64,000 nt of DNA from Agromyces mariniharenae. GTDB lineage: Bacteria > Actinomycetota > Actinomycetes > Actinomycetales > Microbacteriaceae. The DNA is taken from positions 1,844,891-1,908,890 of the forward strand of contig NZ_VSSB01000001.1 of assembly GCF_008122505.1 (NCBI RefSeq). The letters run 5' to 3'. The notes below the pieces were generated by a model that saw only the letters and a program-made list of their open reading frames with translations, had not been told where the DNA came from and did no database searches. Of the stretch, positions 47,494 to 56,759 are shown piece by piece; the stretch's first letter is position 1; each line of letters starts with the position of its first letter. The translations under genes and the position numbers were made by a program.

Positions 47494-49155
47494 ATGCAGA
47501 AGCCGCTGGCGGGGCTGAGCCGCCGCAACCTGGTTCGCGAGCTCACCGCCGGCGTCACGCTCCTCGCCATCGCCATCCCCCTGAACATCGGCTACGCGCA
47601 GATCGCCGGCCTGCCCGCCACGGCGGGCCTCTACGCGCTCATCGTGCCGACGATCGTCTACGCGCTGGTCGTGTCGAGCCGCCAGTTGGTGGCGTCACCG
47701 GATGCCGCGGCGGCCGCGCTCGTCGCCTCGTCGATCGGCGGCCTGGCCACCGCCGGCAGTGCCGACTACGCGACCCTCGCGATGGCCCAGGCGATCATCT
47801 GCGGCATCCTGTTCGTGCTGCTCGCGGTGCTGAAGCTCGGCTTCCTCGCGAACTTCCTCTCGAAGCCGATCCTCGTGGGGTTCGTCGGCGGCCTCGCGCT
47901 CGACATCCTCGTGAGCCAGGTCGCGAAGATGCTCGGGGTGTCGATCGACTCGGGCGGCGAGTTCGTCGACAAGGTCGTCGGCCTCGTGACGGGGCTCGGC
48001 ACCGCCAACCTGGTCTCGCTCGCGATCTCGGTCGTCTCGGTCGCGATCCTGCTGCTCGGCCGCCGCTTCCTGCCGGTCGTGCCGTGGGCGCTCGTGGTGC
48101 TCGTGCTCGCCACGATCGTCGTCGTGATCGCCGACCTCGACGACCAGGCGGGCGTCGACGTGCTCGGCGAGGTGCCCGCCGGACCGCCCGCGATCACGTG
48201 GCCGGTCATCGACTGGTCGACGTGGCTCATGCTCATCCCGTCGGCGATCGCGCTGACCCTCGTGACGACCGCCGAGGGGCTGCTCGTGTCCCGGTCGTAC
48301 GGCGAGAAGCGCGGCTACCCCACGAACCCGAACCGCGACCTGTTCGCGTTCGGACTCGGCAACATCGCCGCCGGCGCGAGCGCCAGCTTCAGCGTCGGAT
48401 CGTCGACGTCGCGCACCGCGGCGATGGACCAGGCGGGATCGCGCACGCAGCTGCCGTCGCTCGTGCTTGCGCTGGGCACGCTGCTGCTCCTGCTCTTCGG
48501 TACCGCGCTCCTCGCCGACATCCCGTCGCCCGCGATCGGCGCGATCGTCGGCGTCGCCATCCTGCCGCTGCTCGGCCTCCGCGACTTCGTGCGGCTCTGG
48601 AGGCAGGACCGGTTCGAGTTCGTCGTCGGCGCAGCCTGCTTCCTCGTCACGCTGTTCATCGGCGCGATCCCCGGCATCCTCGTCTCGTTCGTGCTCGCGC
48701 TCGTCAACCTCGCGAAGCGCGCGGCGAACCCGGCCATCGACGTGCTCGAGGCCGGCGGCGAGCCCACGGATTCGCTGCTCGACGAGGCGCCCAGCGGCGC
48801 GGTCACGGCGCCGGGCGTCATCGTCATCCGGCTCGCCGCGCCGCTGTTCTTCGCCAACGGCACGGTGTTCGGCGACGCCGTCAAGCGCGCCGTCACGGCG
48901 GCGGAGGGCGCCGGCCACGGGCCCGTGCGGCACCTCGTCGTCGACATGGAGGCCGTGACCGACGTCGACATCACGGGCGCAGAGAGCTTCGACGCCCTGC
49001 TCACGTGGCTCGACCAGCGGAACGTCGCGCTCGCCTTCAGCCGGGTCCGCCCCGACGCGCATCGTCGCCTCGCCGACCTGGGCCTGCTGGGCGAGCGGCC
49101 GGTCTACGAGACGAACCGCGCGGCCATCGCGGCGCTCGCCGCGCCGACGCCGTGA
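47494..49155 (+). CDS. SulP-family anion transporter with STAS domain
   Basis: Permease of 553 aa for sulfate, bicarbonate or a related anion. The membrane part begins RNLVRELTAGVTLLAIAIPL and GYAQIAGLPATAGLYALIVP, the SulP hallmark. It also contains ASASFSVGSSTSRTAAMDQA. The C-terminal STAS domain (about 440-550) contains RHLVVDMEAVTDVDITGAES. The ion cannot be assigned. No carbonic anhydrase or sulfur gene is adjacent. Confidence 0.88.
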   Translation: MQKPLAGLSRRNLVRELTAGVTLLAIAIPLNIGYAQIAGLPATAGLYALIVPTIVYALVVSSRQLVASPDAAAAALVASSIGGLATAGSADYATLAMAQAIICGILFVLLAVLKLGFLANFLSKPILVGFVGGLALDILVSQVAKMLGVSIDSGGEFVDKVVGLVTGLGTANLVSLAISVVSVAILLLGRRFLPVVPWALVVLVLATIVVVIADLDDQAGVDVLGEVPAGPPAITWPVIDWSTWLMLIPSAIALTLVTTAEGLLVSRSYGEKRGYPTNPNRDLFAFGLGNIAAGASASFSVGSSTSRTAAMDQAGSRTQLPSLVLALGTLLLLLFGTALLADIPSPAIGAIVGVAILPLLGLRDFVRLWRQDRFEFVVGAACFLVTLFIGAIPGILVSFVLALVNLAKRAANPAIDVLEAGGEPTDSLLDEAPSGAVTAPGVIVIRLAAPLFFANGTVFGDAVKRAVTAAEGAGHGPVRHLVVDMEAVTDVDITGAESFDALLTWLDQRNVALAFSRVRPDAHRRLADLGLLGERPVYETNRAAIAALAAPTP

Positions 49156-49234
49156 ACGGGATTCCCGCCCGCTCGGGGCATCCGACGCTAGTGTGCAATC
49201 AGCACCGCTGAGCAGGGTCGACGAGGGGAACGTC

Positions 49235-49906
49235 TTGGGAGCCGTCTTCGGGGACATCCTGCCGCTGGCGGTCGGGATCGCGATCAGTCCGATCCCGATC
49301 ATCGCGGCGATCCTCATGCTGCTCTCGCCGAAGGCGAAGGGCACCAGCGTCGGCTTCCTGCTGGGCTGGGTCGTCGGCATCGTCGTGGCGGTCGTCGTGT
49401 TCACGCTGCTCGCGTCGGTCCTCCCCGAGCAGGACCCCGATGCCTCGAAGCCCGTCTCGGGCACGATCAAGATCGTCCTCGGCGTGCTGCTCCTGCTGCT
49501 CGCGTTCCGGCAGTGGCGGAGCCGTCCCAAGCCGGGCGAGGAGCCGCCGCTGCCGAAGTGGATGGCGGCCATCGATGACATGAACGCCGGTCGCGGGTTC
49601 GGCCTGGGCTTCCTCCTCTCGGCCGTCAACCCGAAGAACCTCATCATGGCGGTCGGAGCCGGCATCACGATCGGCACCGGCGGCCTCACGATCGGCGAGG
49701 ACGTCGTCGTGATCCTCCTGTTCACGCTCATCGCCGCGAGCTCCGTCGCGGTGCCCGTGATCGCCTACCTCGTGGCATCCGCCCGCATGGCCCGGCCGCT
49801 CGAGTCGCTGCGTGGGTGGCTCGTGCACAACAACGCGACGGTGATGGCCGTGCTGCTGCTCGTGATCGGCGTGGTCGTCATCGGCAAGGGGATCGGGAGC
49901 TTCTGA
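49235..49906 (+). CDS. GAP family (Sap/LysE-like) membrane protein
   Basis: Protein of 223 aa with six helices in the LysE-like arrangement. The first helix contains LPLAVGIAISPIPIIAAILM, followed by GTSVGFLLGWVVGIVVAVVV and FLLSAVNPKNLIMAVGAG, typical of the actinobacterial GAP family first linked to glycopeptidolipid export. TTG 49235 is chosen because GAGGGG lies six bases upstream; a longer frame from 49193 is possible. Two bases separate it from the following transporter-like gene. Confidence 0.78.
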   Translation: MGAVFGDILPLAVGIAISPIPIIAAILMLLSPKAKGTSVGFLLGWVVGIVVAVVVFTLLASVLPEQDPDASKPVSGTIKIVLGVLLLLLAFRQWRSRPKPGEEPPLPKWMAAIDDMNAGRGFGLGFLLSAVNPKNLIMAVGAGITIGTGGLTIGEDVVVILLFTLIAASSVAVPVIAYLVASARMARPLESLRGWLVHNNATVMAVLLLVIGVVVIGKGIGSF

Positions 49907-49907
49907 G

Positions 49908-51017
49908 ATGACGGGGCCGGCGATGACGGATGCCCCCACGGGGGCGGGCGCCGGTCGGGCCGGGCTCGCGCACGGCACGCGCGTGCTGCTCACCGTCGCC
50001 GCCGCGGTCGTCGCGTTCGCCGGCATCTGGTTCGGACGCGAGATCCTCGCGCCGCTCGCCGTCGCGGCCGTCGTCGTGATCATCGCGCACCCGGTGCGGT
50101 TCCCGCTCGAGCGTCGTGGGTGGCCGAAATGGGCCGCCACGACCATCGTCATCGTGGTGGCGTACCTCATCCTCGCGATCCTCGCCGGCCTGCTCGTCTT
50201 CGCCTCCGCGCAGTTCGTCGCGATGCTGCCCGACTACGCCGACGAGCTGCAGGCGACCGCGGCGTCCATCGCCGACACGCTCTCGTCGCTCGGGCTCTCC
50301 GACGAGGCCTCCGACGCGACGTCGTCGATCCTCGACCCGGGCACGCTCGTCGGCGTCGCGGCATCCGTCGCCGACGCCGCGCTCGGGTTCGCGACCGCGT
50401 TCTTCTTCGTGCTCGCCTACGTCATCTTCATGGCCGCGGATGCCGCACGGTTCGGCCGGCTGCGCACCGTGTTCGGCGGCGCGCGCGCCGACGGGATCGG
50501 CGCTCGGTACTTCAGCGGCGTGCGCCGCTACTACGTCGTGAACGCGACCTTCGGTGCGATCGTGGCCGTGCTCGACGGCCTGCTGCTCTGGGCGCTCGGC
50601 ATCCCGATCCCGATCGTGTGGGCCATCCTCGCCTTCGTCACGAACTTCGTGCCGAACATCGGCTTCGTGCTCGGACTCATCCCACCGGCCGTGCTCGCCC
50701 TCGTCGTCGGCGGCTGGCCGCTCGCGCTCGTCGTGGTGCTCGCCTACAGCGTCATCAACGTGACGCTGCAGGTGCTCATCCAGCCCAAGTTCGTCAGTGA
50801 CGCCGTCGACCTCAGCCTGACCCTCTCGTTCTTCTCGGTCGTCTTCTGGGCCTTCGTCATCGGGCCCATCGGGGCGATCCTGTCCATCCCGCTCACCCTG
50901 CTCGTGCGAGCGCTGCTCGTGGAGCCCGACGATCGTGCCGAAACGCTCCGACGCCTGTCGGGGAACCCGGCCCAGGAGGGGAGTCCCCATGTGGTGGAAC
51001 CGTCGCAAGCAGGCTGA
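49908..51017 (+). CDS. AI-2E family (PerM-like) membrane protein, copy 1
   Basis: Protein of 369 aa with about eight helices and a central non-membrane region. The C-terminal half has the family core: FSGVRRYYVVNATFGAIVAV, FVTNFVPNIGFVLGLIPPAV and QPKFVSDAVDLSLTLSFFSV. AI-2E members include AI-2 exporters and sodium/proton antiporters, so substrate is open. ATG 49908 follows the GAP gene closely. Its end overlaps the next, paralogous gene by 29 bases. Confidence 0.83.
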   Translation: MTGPAMTDAPTGAGAGRAGLAHGTRVLLTVAAAVVAFAGIWFGREILAPLAVAAVVVIIAHPVRFPLERRGWPKWAATTIVIVVAYLILAILAGLLVFASAQFVAMLPDYADELQATAASIADTLSSLGLSDEASDATSSILDPGTLVGVAASVADAALGFATAFFFVLAYVIFMAADAARFGRLRTVFGGARADGIGARYFSGVRRYYVVNATFGAIVAVLDGLLLWALGIPIPIVWAILAFVTNFVPNIGFVLGLIPPAVLALVVGGWPLALVVVLAYSVINVTLQVLIQPKFVSDAVDLSLTLSFFSVVFWAFVIGPIGAILSIPLTLLVRALLVEPDDRAETLRRLSGNPAQEGSPHVVEPSQAG

Positions 51018-52233
51018 GACCGCGCCGCCCGTGACGCCGGAGCCCGACGCGCCGCCGGTCCAGACCGCGCCGGTGTCGCCGCATCGCACCGCCTACATCA
51101 TGATCGGGCTCGCGGGCGCCGTCGTCGCGTCCTTCGGCATCGCCGCGATCTCCGAGATCTTCGTCTGGACGTTCTTCGCGCTGGTGCTCACGATCTGCGT
51201 CTACCCGCTCCGGTCGTGGCTCGAACGGCACGGCGTGAAGCGGGGCGTCGCGACGGTCGCGGTGATCCTCGCCGTCGTGCTGCTGCTCGGCGCGTTCGCG
51301 TTCGCGTTCTTCTTCTCCTTCGCCCAGTTCCTCGCCCTGCTCCCGCAGTACACCGACGAGCTGCAGACCTGGGCGTCCAATGCCGGCGCATGGCTGTCGA
51401 GCCTCGGCCTCGGCCAGCAGCAGATCGACGAGATCACCACGTGGTTCGATCCGGGCAAGGTCCTCGACGTCATCGGAAGCGTCGTGGGCAGCGCCGCCGG
51501 ATTCGTGACCGCGGCCGTGATCCTCCTGACAATGCTCATGCTCATGGCGATGGACTCGTCGCCGGTGCGCACGCTCGTCCGCGAGCTGTACCCGCGCCGG
51601 CCCCTGCTCGCCACGGCCGCGTTCGCCTACACGTTCGGAGTGCGCCGCTACATGGTGGTCACGACGTTCCTCGGCATCGCCCAGGGCGTGATCAACTGGA
51701 TCGCCCTGGTGCTGCTCGGCGTGCCGGGCGCCGCGCTGTGGGGCGTGCTCGCGTTCCTCTGCAGCTTCATCCCGAACGTCGGCTACTTCATCGCCATCAT
51801 CCCGCCGATCGTGTTCGGCGCGCTCGTCGGCGGCTGGCCGCTCGTCGTCGCGGTCATCGTGGTCTACGGCATCATCAACGCCGTGGTGCAGTCGCTCGTG
51901 CAGCCCCGGGTCGTCGGCAACGCCGTGGCGCTGAGCCAGTCGATCACGTTCTTCTCGGTGCTGTTCTGGGCGGTGGTGCTCGGGCCGATGGGCGCCATCC
52001 TCGCCATCCCGCTGACGCTGCTGGTGCGCATGCTGCTCGTCGACTCGAACCCGAACATGGCGTGGACGCGTGCCGCGCTCGGCGACTTCGACGAGGCGAA
52101 GAAGGTCATGGAGGCCGAGGACGCCGCTGCGAAGGCCGAGCGGAAGCTCCGGCGCCATCCAGAGGGGAACGGCGCCATCGCCGCCGACGTGGCCGACACG
52201 GGTGCTCCGTCGACGGACGCTGCAGCAGGCTGA
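50989..52233 (+). CDS. AI-2E family (PerM-like) membrane protein, copy 2
   Basis: Tandem paralogue of the preceding gene, 414 aa. The same core is present: FGVRRYMVVTTFLGIAQGVI, LCSFIPNVGYFIAIIPPIVF and QPRVVGNAVALSQSITFFSV. It differs by a longer cytoplasmic N-terminus and a charged C-terminal tail (about 350-414, KKVMEAEDAAAKAERKLRR). ATG 50989 has CAGGAGGGG upstream and lies inside the end of copy 1. Copies may form a heteromer. The 166-base gap downstream shows only a weak 6-bp hairpin at 52320-52336. Confidence 0.83.
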   Translation: MWWNRRKQAETAPPVTPEPDAPPVQTAPVSPHRTAYIMIGLAGAVVASFGIAAISEIFVWTFFALVLTICVYPLRSWLERHGVKRGVATVAVILAVVLLLGAFAFAFFFSFAQFLALLPQYTDELQTWASNAGAWLSSLGLGQQQIDEITTWFDPGKVLDVIGSVVGSAAGFVTAAVILLTMLMLMAMDSSPVRTLVRELYPRRPLLATAAFAYTFGVRRYMVVTTFLGIAQGVINWIALVLLGVPGAALWGVLAFLCSFIPNVGYFIAIIPPIVFGALVGGWPLVVAVIVVYGIINAVVQSLVQPRVVGNAVALSQSITFFSVLFWAVVLGPMGAILAIPLTLLVRMLLVDSNPNMAWTRAALGDFDEAKKVMEAEDAAAKAERKLRRHPEGNGAIAADVADTGAPSTDAAAG

Positions 52234-52399
52234 GTCTCGATGACATGGGATTCCACTCCCGGTGGACTCCGGAATACGAGGACGCAGTTCGCCGCCCGCT
52301 GACGTCCTTGGTTTCAGGAGTGTCCGCCGGGGACACGTCCGTTGGAGTGCCGAGCGGGTGGTCCGAAGCCTTGGGCGCACCGGCCTGCGCCTCCGACAC

Positions 52400-54028
52400 T
52401 CAGTCGGCGGGGATCGTGCCCTTGCGGTCGGGGAGCCGCCGGGTGAACGGCAGCGCGAGCAGCGCGGCCGCCGCGCAGGCGAGCATGCCGACCTTGATGC
52501 CCATGAGCTGCGCGGCTGAGTAGTTCGCCACGAGGTCGTCGACCTGGTCGGCGGGGATGCCCGCGTCGAGCAGCGCCTGCTCGGCCTGCGCCGGCGGGAT
52601 GTACTCGATGCCCGAGGAGACCTGCACGGTGACCTGGTCGGAGACCGCCGACTCGATGTCGGGGTCGTCGGCGATGAGGCCGAGCACGGATGCCGCGAGC
52701 GCGCCGACCATGAGGGAGCCGATCAGGGCCGTGCCGAGCGACGAGCCGAGGTTCTGCGCCGTGTACTGGAGGCCGCCGGCCTCGCTGCGCGCGTCCGCGG
52801 GCACCGAGGACTGCACGACGTTGCCGAGCTGCGAGGCGAGCAGGCCCGTGCCCAGGCCGACGAGGGCCATGCCGATGGCGAACGGGGTCGTGGCGAGCTG
52901 CGGCTCGATCGTGGCGATGATGACGAGGCAGGCGACGGCGATGGTGAGCAGGCCCACCCGCACGAGCGCGCGCGCTCCGAAGCGGCCGCCGAGTCGAGCG
53001 CCGATCGCCGCGGCGGCGAGCATGGCGATGGACGTGGGCAGCAGGCGGAGGCCGGTCTGGAACGCATCCATGCCCTGCGTGATCTGCAGGTAGAGCGGCA
53101 CGGCGAAGAAGATGCCGAGCAGCACGAGGTTCTGGGCGAGGAGGCTGGCGAGCCCCGACCGGAGTGCGGGGATCCGGAGGTTGGCCACGTCGAGCAGTGG
53201 CACGCGTCCTCGGTTCGCGACCCGGCGCTCCCAGGCGAGGAACGCCCAGAGCACCAGCAGCCCCGCGCCGATGACGAACGGCGTCAGCGCGAAGCCGAAC
53301 GGCGTGATCGGCGACTGCACGGGCTGGATCCACCCCCAGGTGCCGCTCTGCAGCACGCCGACCACGACGAGCGCGAGGCCGAGCGCCGACAGGATCGCCC
53401 CGACGACGTCGAGGCGGAACTTCTCGCGCACGTGGTCGTCGGTGATCCACGAGCTCACCGCGAGCACGAAGACGACGAAGACGACCTCGCCGGCGAACAC
53501 CCAGCGCCAGGAGTACTCGGTCGTGAGCCAGCCGCCCAGCAGCGGGCCGATCGCGATGCCGGCACCGGCCACGCCGCCGATGATGCCGTAGGCGCGGGCG
53601 CGCGCCGCACCCTGGTAGCTGCCGGCCACGAGGGCCGCGAGCGCTGGGAGCACGAGGGCGGCGCCGGCCCCCTCGATGAACGACCAACCCAGGATGAGCA
53701 CGCCGACGGTCGGCGCGAGCGCGGTCATCAGCGATCCGATCGCGTAGATCACGAGCCCGATGCGGAAGATGCGCAGGCGCCCGAACAGGTCGCCGATCTT
53801 GCCGCCCGTGAGCATGAGCGCCGCCATGACGAGCGCGTAGAGCGTGATCGCGAGCTGGATCATCGACACCGTGGTGTCGAACTCCTCGACGAGCTGGCTG
53901 ATCGACACGCTCATCACCGAGCTGTCGAGCACCATGATGAACTGCGCGATCGCGAGCGGGATCACCGCACGCGATGCGCTCTTCGCGGCGGTCGTGGGTG
54001 CGCCGCGCGGCGGGGTGGCCTGCGTCAC
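52400..54028 (-). CDS. MFS drug-efflux-type transporter (DHA2, EmrB/QacA-like)
   Basis: Membrane protein of 542 aa, about 14 helices. Motifs: VLDSSVMSVSISQLVEEFDT (motif D), GGKIGDLFGRLRIF (motif A), GIAIGPLLGGWLTTEYSWRW (motif C). A periplasmic loop of about 70 residues precedes the last helix. GTG 54028 shares bases with the DUF2252 stop (GTGA), so it is translated with that gene. The minus frame stays open for 5 kb upstream, but this is a shadow. Substrate unknown. Confidence 0.85.
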   Translation of the reverse strand: MTQATPPRGAPTTAAKSASRAVIPLAIAQFIMVLDSSVMSVSISQLVEEFDTTVSMIQLAITLYALVMAALMLTGGKIGDLFGRLRIFRIGLVIYAIGSLMTALAPTVGVLILGWSFIEGAGAALVLPALAALVAGSYQGAARARAYGIIGGVAGAGIAIGPLLGGWLTTEYSWRWVFAGEVVFVVFVLAVSSWITDDHVREKFRLDVVGAILSALGLALVVVGVLQSGTWGWIQPVQSPITPFGFALTPFVIGAGLLVLWAFLAWERRVANRGRVPLLDVANLRIPALRSGLASLLAQNLVLLGIFFAVPLYLQITQGMDAFQTGLRLLPTSIAMLAAAAIGARLGGRFGARALVRVGLLTIAVACLVIIATIEPQLATTPFAIGMALVGLGTGLLASQLGNVVQSSVPADARSEAGGLQYTAQNLGSSLGTALIGSLMVGALAASVLGLIADDPDIESAVSDQVTVQVSSGIEYIPPAQAEQALLDAGIPADQVDDLVANYSAAQLMGIKVGMLACAAAALLALPFTRRLPDRKGTIPAD

Positions 54029-55443
54029 GATGCGGATGCCTCGACGCGACCCTCGGCGATCGCCGCGAGGAGTGCGGAGTGGTCGGACTCCGTGCGGTCG
54101 GCGTACGCCACCGAGAAGTCGAGGATCGCCCGGGCGAACTCCTTCGCGTCGCCGACGTACCCGCTGATGAGGGCCGGGTCGCCGCCCCGGGCATGCGCTC
54201 GCGCGAGGATGATGCCGCAGTACTCGGCGTAGATCCGCATCGTCGACGGCTCCATGACCTCGGGCTCGGCCGAGCCCTTCCAGTCGCGGAACTGCCGCAC
54301 GTAGAAGTCGCGGTCGTGGCCGTCGATGCCCGTGCCGGTGGTCCAGCCGACGAGCACGTCGCCGAGCGCCTGCATGATGCGCTGGCCGTGCACGACGCGC
54401 TGCCCCTGGTGCGCATAGGCGCTCGGTTCCCCGGGTCGCTCGAGCACCGACTGCTGCGCCTCCTTCGCCTGCAGCATGAGCACGTCGTTCTTGCCGTTGC
54501 CCTGGAACAGGACGACCCACGCCCGCGTGCCGACGCTGCCGACCCCGACGACCTTCATCGCGGCATCCACCATGCGGAAGCGGTCGAGCACGCGGCGACG
54601 CTCGGGCGGGAGGGTCTCGCGGTAGGTCTCGAAGATGTCGCGGATGCGCTGCTCGGCCTCGTCGTTCGAGAGTCCGCTCTCCTCCGCGATGTGCCGGAAG
54701 GGCACGAGGATCGGAGGGTCGGACCTGAATCGCCAGACGCCGTCGACGCGCTCGGCCAGGCTGTTCGCGGCCTGCCGGCTGTCGCGTCGGCGGGACTTCG
54801 CGATGATGCGGTGCGCGCGCTCGGATGCCTCGGTCGCGAGTTCGCTGCTCAGCCCCGTGAGCACGTCCTCCATGTCGAGTCGCGCGGTGAAGAGCTCGAC
54901 GAGGGGCGTGCGCGCCGCCTGTCGCATCGCGGCGCCGTACGCCCGCACCACGCGCATGACGATCCTGGCCCGGGTGTCGTCGTCGAATCCGCGGGCGCGG
55001 GCCGCGATCTCGAAGCTGGCCGCCATGCGCTTCACGTCCCACTCGAACGGACCGGGCGCCGTCTCGTCGAAGTCGTTCAGGTCGATGACGAGCGATCGCT
55101 CGGGCGAGGCGAACACGCCGACGTTCGAGAGGTGCGCGTCCCCGCAGAGGTGGGTGATGATGCCGGAGTCGGGGACCTCGCGGAGGTCGTCGGCCATGAT
55201 GGCCGCCGCGCCGCGATAGAACGCGAACGCCGACGAGGCCATGCGGCTGTGGCGCAGCGCGATGAGGCTCGGCACGCGCGACTCGGCCTGGCGCTCGAGC
55301 ACGGCGATCGGGTCGCGCTCCGAGGGCGCGAGGGCGCCGTGGGCGTCGACGGGCAGGCGCGTGCGCGCCTCGCGTCCGAGGTCGCGGCGCGCCTTGCGCG
55401 GCAGGAGCGCCTGGTCGGTCCGGGTGTCGAGTGCGATGGTCAT
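54025..55443 (-). CDS. DUF2252 family protein (kinase-like fold)
   Basis: Cytoplasmic protein of 472 aa. Segments RHSRMASSAFAFYRGAAAIM, LCGDAHLSNVGVF and LVIDLNDFDETAPGPFEWDV match DUF2252; GDxHxxN plus IDxND resembles the catalytic and metal motifs of aminoglycoside-phosphotransferase-like kinases. Substrate and activity are unknown. ATG 55443 has GGGAGG upstream. It is followed by the MFS pump in a 4-base overlap and preceded by the DUF998-like gene at 15 bases, making a three-gene operon. Confidence 0.85.
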   Translation of the reverse strand: MTIALDTRTDQALLPRKARRDLGREARTRLPVDAHGALAPSERDPIAVLERQAESRVPSLIALRHSRMASSAFAFYRGAAAIMADDLREVPDSGIITHLCGDAHLSNVGVFASPERSLVIDLNDFDETAPGPFEWDVKRMAASFEIAARARGFDDDTRARIVMRVVRAYGAAMRQAARTPLVELFTARLDMEDVLTGLSSELATEASERAHRIIAKSRRRDSRQAANSLAERVDGVWRFRSDPPILVPFRHIAEESGLSNDEAEQRIRDIFETYRETLPPERRRVLDRFRMVDAAMKVVGVGSVGTRAWVVLFQGNGKNDVLMLQAKEAQQSVLERPGEPSAYAHQGQRVVHGQRIMQALGDVLVGWTTGTGIDGHDRDFYVRQFRDWKGSAEPEVMEPSTMRIYAEYCGIILARAHARGGDPALISGYVGDAKEFARAILDFSVAYADRTESDHSALLAAIAEGRVEASAS

Positions 55444-55458
55444 GGCGGCTCCTCCCGC

Positions 55459-56601
55459 TCAGCTGACGGCTTCGGGCACGACCTCGGTGGTCGGCGGTGC
55501 CGGCGGTGCCGCGGCATCCGACGTGGCGGCGACGACGGCGTCGACGAACCGGATGAAGACGGTGATCCAGCTGAAGATGATCGTGAACGCGACGAGCTCG
55601 AACGCCGTCAGGTTGTAGTACGCGACGGGCGTGAACAGCAGGAAGCTCACGATCAGCACCGCGAACGTCACGTAGCAGATGACGAAGAACCGGCGCGGGA
55701 GGCCCTTCAGGATGTACGGCGACCCGAGCACCATGACCGCGAATGCCGCGGCCATCCCCGACGCGCAGCCGTTGTGCACGGCCATGTTCACGTCGACGGG
55801 GAAGAGTCCCACGCCGGCGAGCATGACGCCGAGGATGACGAACGTCACGGACAGGAAGCGCGGTGCCCAGCGGTGCACGAGGACGCCTCGCTCGACGAGG
55901 GTCGTGAGGTCGCGGTGCAGGTACAGCGTGAAGGTCGTGACGAAGAACCCCGCGACGATGAGCGTCGTGTTGAACATCCAGGCCGAGAAGTCGCCGGCCG
56001 TGCCGAGCTGGCTGAAGTGGTACTCCCACCAGTACTCGTCCTCGACCGCGGCGATCGACGCGAGCGTCGACAGCGCCATGAACGAGACGAGCAGGGTCGC
56101 CATCTTGCGGGTGGTGATCTCGGACACCGACAGGTAGATGAGATACGCGCTCGCGCCCGCCGCCGCGACGACGGCGATCGTGCCGATGATCACGTCGACC
56201 TCGAGCCCGTCGAAGCTGCGCTGCAGCACGACGAACACCGATGCCGTGAAGATCGCCGCGAGGGCCGCGTGCACGAGCGCGACGGTGGTCGCGTCGAGCA
56301 CGAACTTCCACGGCCGGATGCGCAGGCGCCACTCCTGGCCGGGGCGGTGCCGAGAGCGCCAGTAGCCCACGTAGCCGACGATGATTCCGGCGAGGAGCGC
56401 CGCGATCGCGGCCACGGCCCCCACCCACAGGCCGTCGCCGCCCCACAGCGGCGTCATCCGCCCGATGAACAGCGTGAACGCCACGATCCCGCAGACCACG
56501 CCGGCCGCCGTGCCCGCGTAGACCGCCTCCGACTCGACCCTGAGCCGCGTCGAGCGGATGCCCGCGCCGCCGCTCGTCCCCGCATCCACCTTCACGCTCA
56601 C
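55459..56601 (-). CDS. DUF998-like polytopic membrane protein, paralogue 2
   Basis: Protein of 380 aa with about ten helices, related to 42550-43746. Matching blocks are WWEYHFSQLGTAGDFSAWMF, GLFPVDVNMAVHNGCASGMA and YYNLTAFELVAFTIIFSWIT. Start GTG 56601; the ribosome site is a weak GGGG run. First gene of an operon with DUF2252 and the MFS pump. Function unknown. The 158-base gap to the divergent DUF6325 gene holds that gene's TACGCT -10 box (56733-56738). Confidence 0.78.
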   Translation of the reverse strand: MSVKVDAGTSGGAGIRSTRLRVESEAVYAGTAAGVVCGIVAFTLFIGRMTPLWGGDGLWVGAVAAIAALLAGIIVGYVGYWRSRHRPGQEWRLRIRPWKFVLDATTVALVHAALAAIFTASVFVVLQRSFDGLEVDVIIGTIAVVAAAGASAYLIYLSVSEITTRKMATLLVSFMALSTLASIAAVEDEYWWEYHFSQLGTAGDFSAWMFNTTLIVAGFFVTTFTLYLHRDLTTLVERGVLVHRWAPRFLSVTFVILGVMLAGVGLFPVDVNMAVHNGCASGMAAAFAVMVLGSPYILKGLPRRFFVICYVTFAVLIVSFLLFTPVAYYNLTAFELVAFTIIFSWITVFIRFVDAVVAATSDAAAPPAPPTTEVVPEAVS

Positions 56602-56759
56602 AGGAACCCCCGTTCCGCCGCGCCACCGCGATCGACCACTGATCGTGTCTGCATGATACGGCGGCGGACGCGCCCGGCATAGACCCGGGAAGCGGGGGTC
56701 GATCCGCTCTTCCCCAACCGTCCCGCCGGGCGTACGCTGCCCTCAGTGAGAGGGGGAAC

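Noticed and set aside
52320..52336. GTGTCC-GCCGG-GGACAC as a terminator between convergent genes
   Set aside because: The stem is only 6 bp with no U-run, too weak to call as a terminator.
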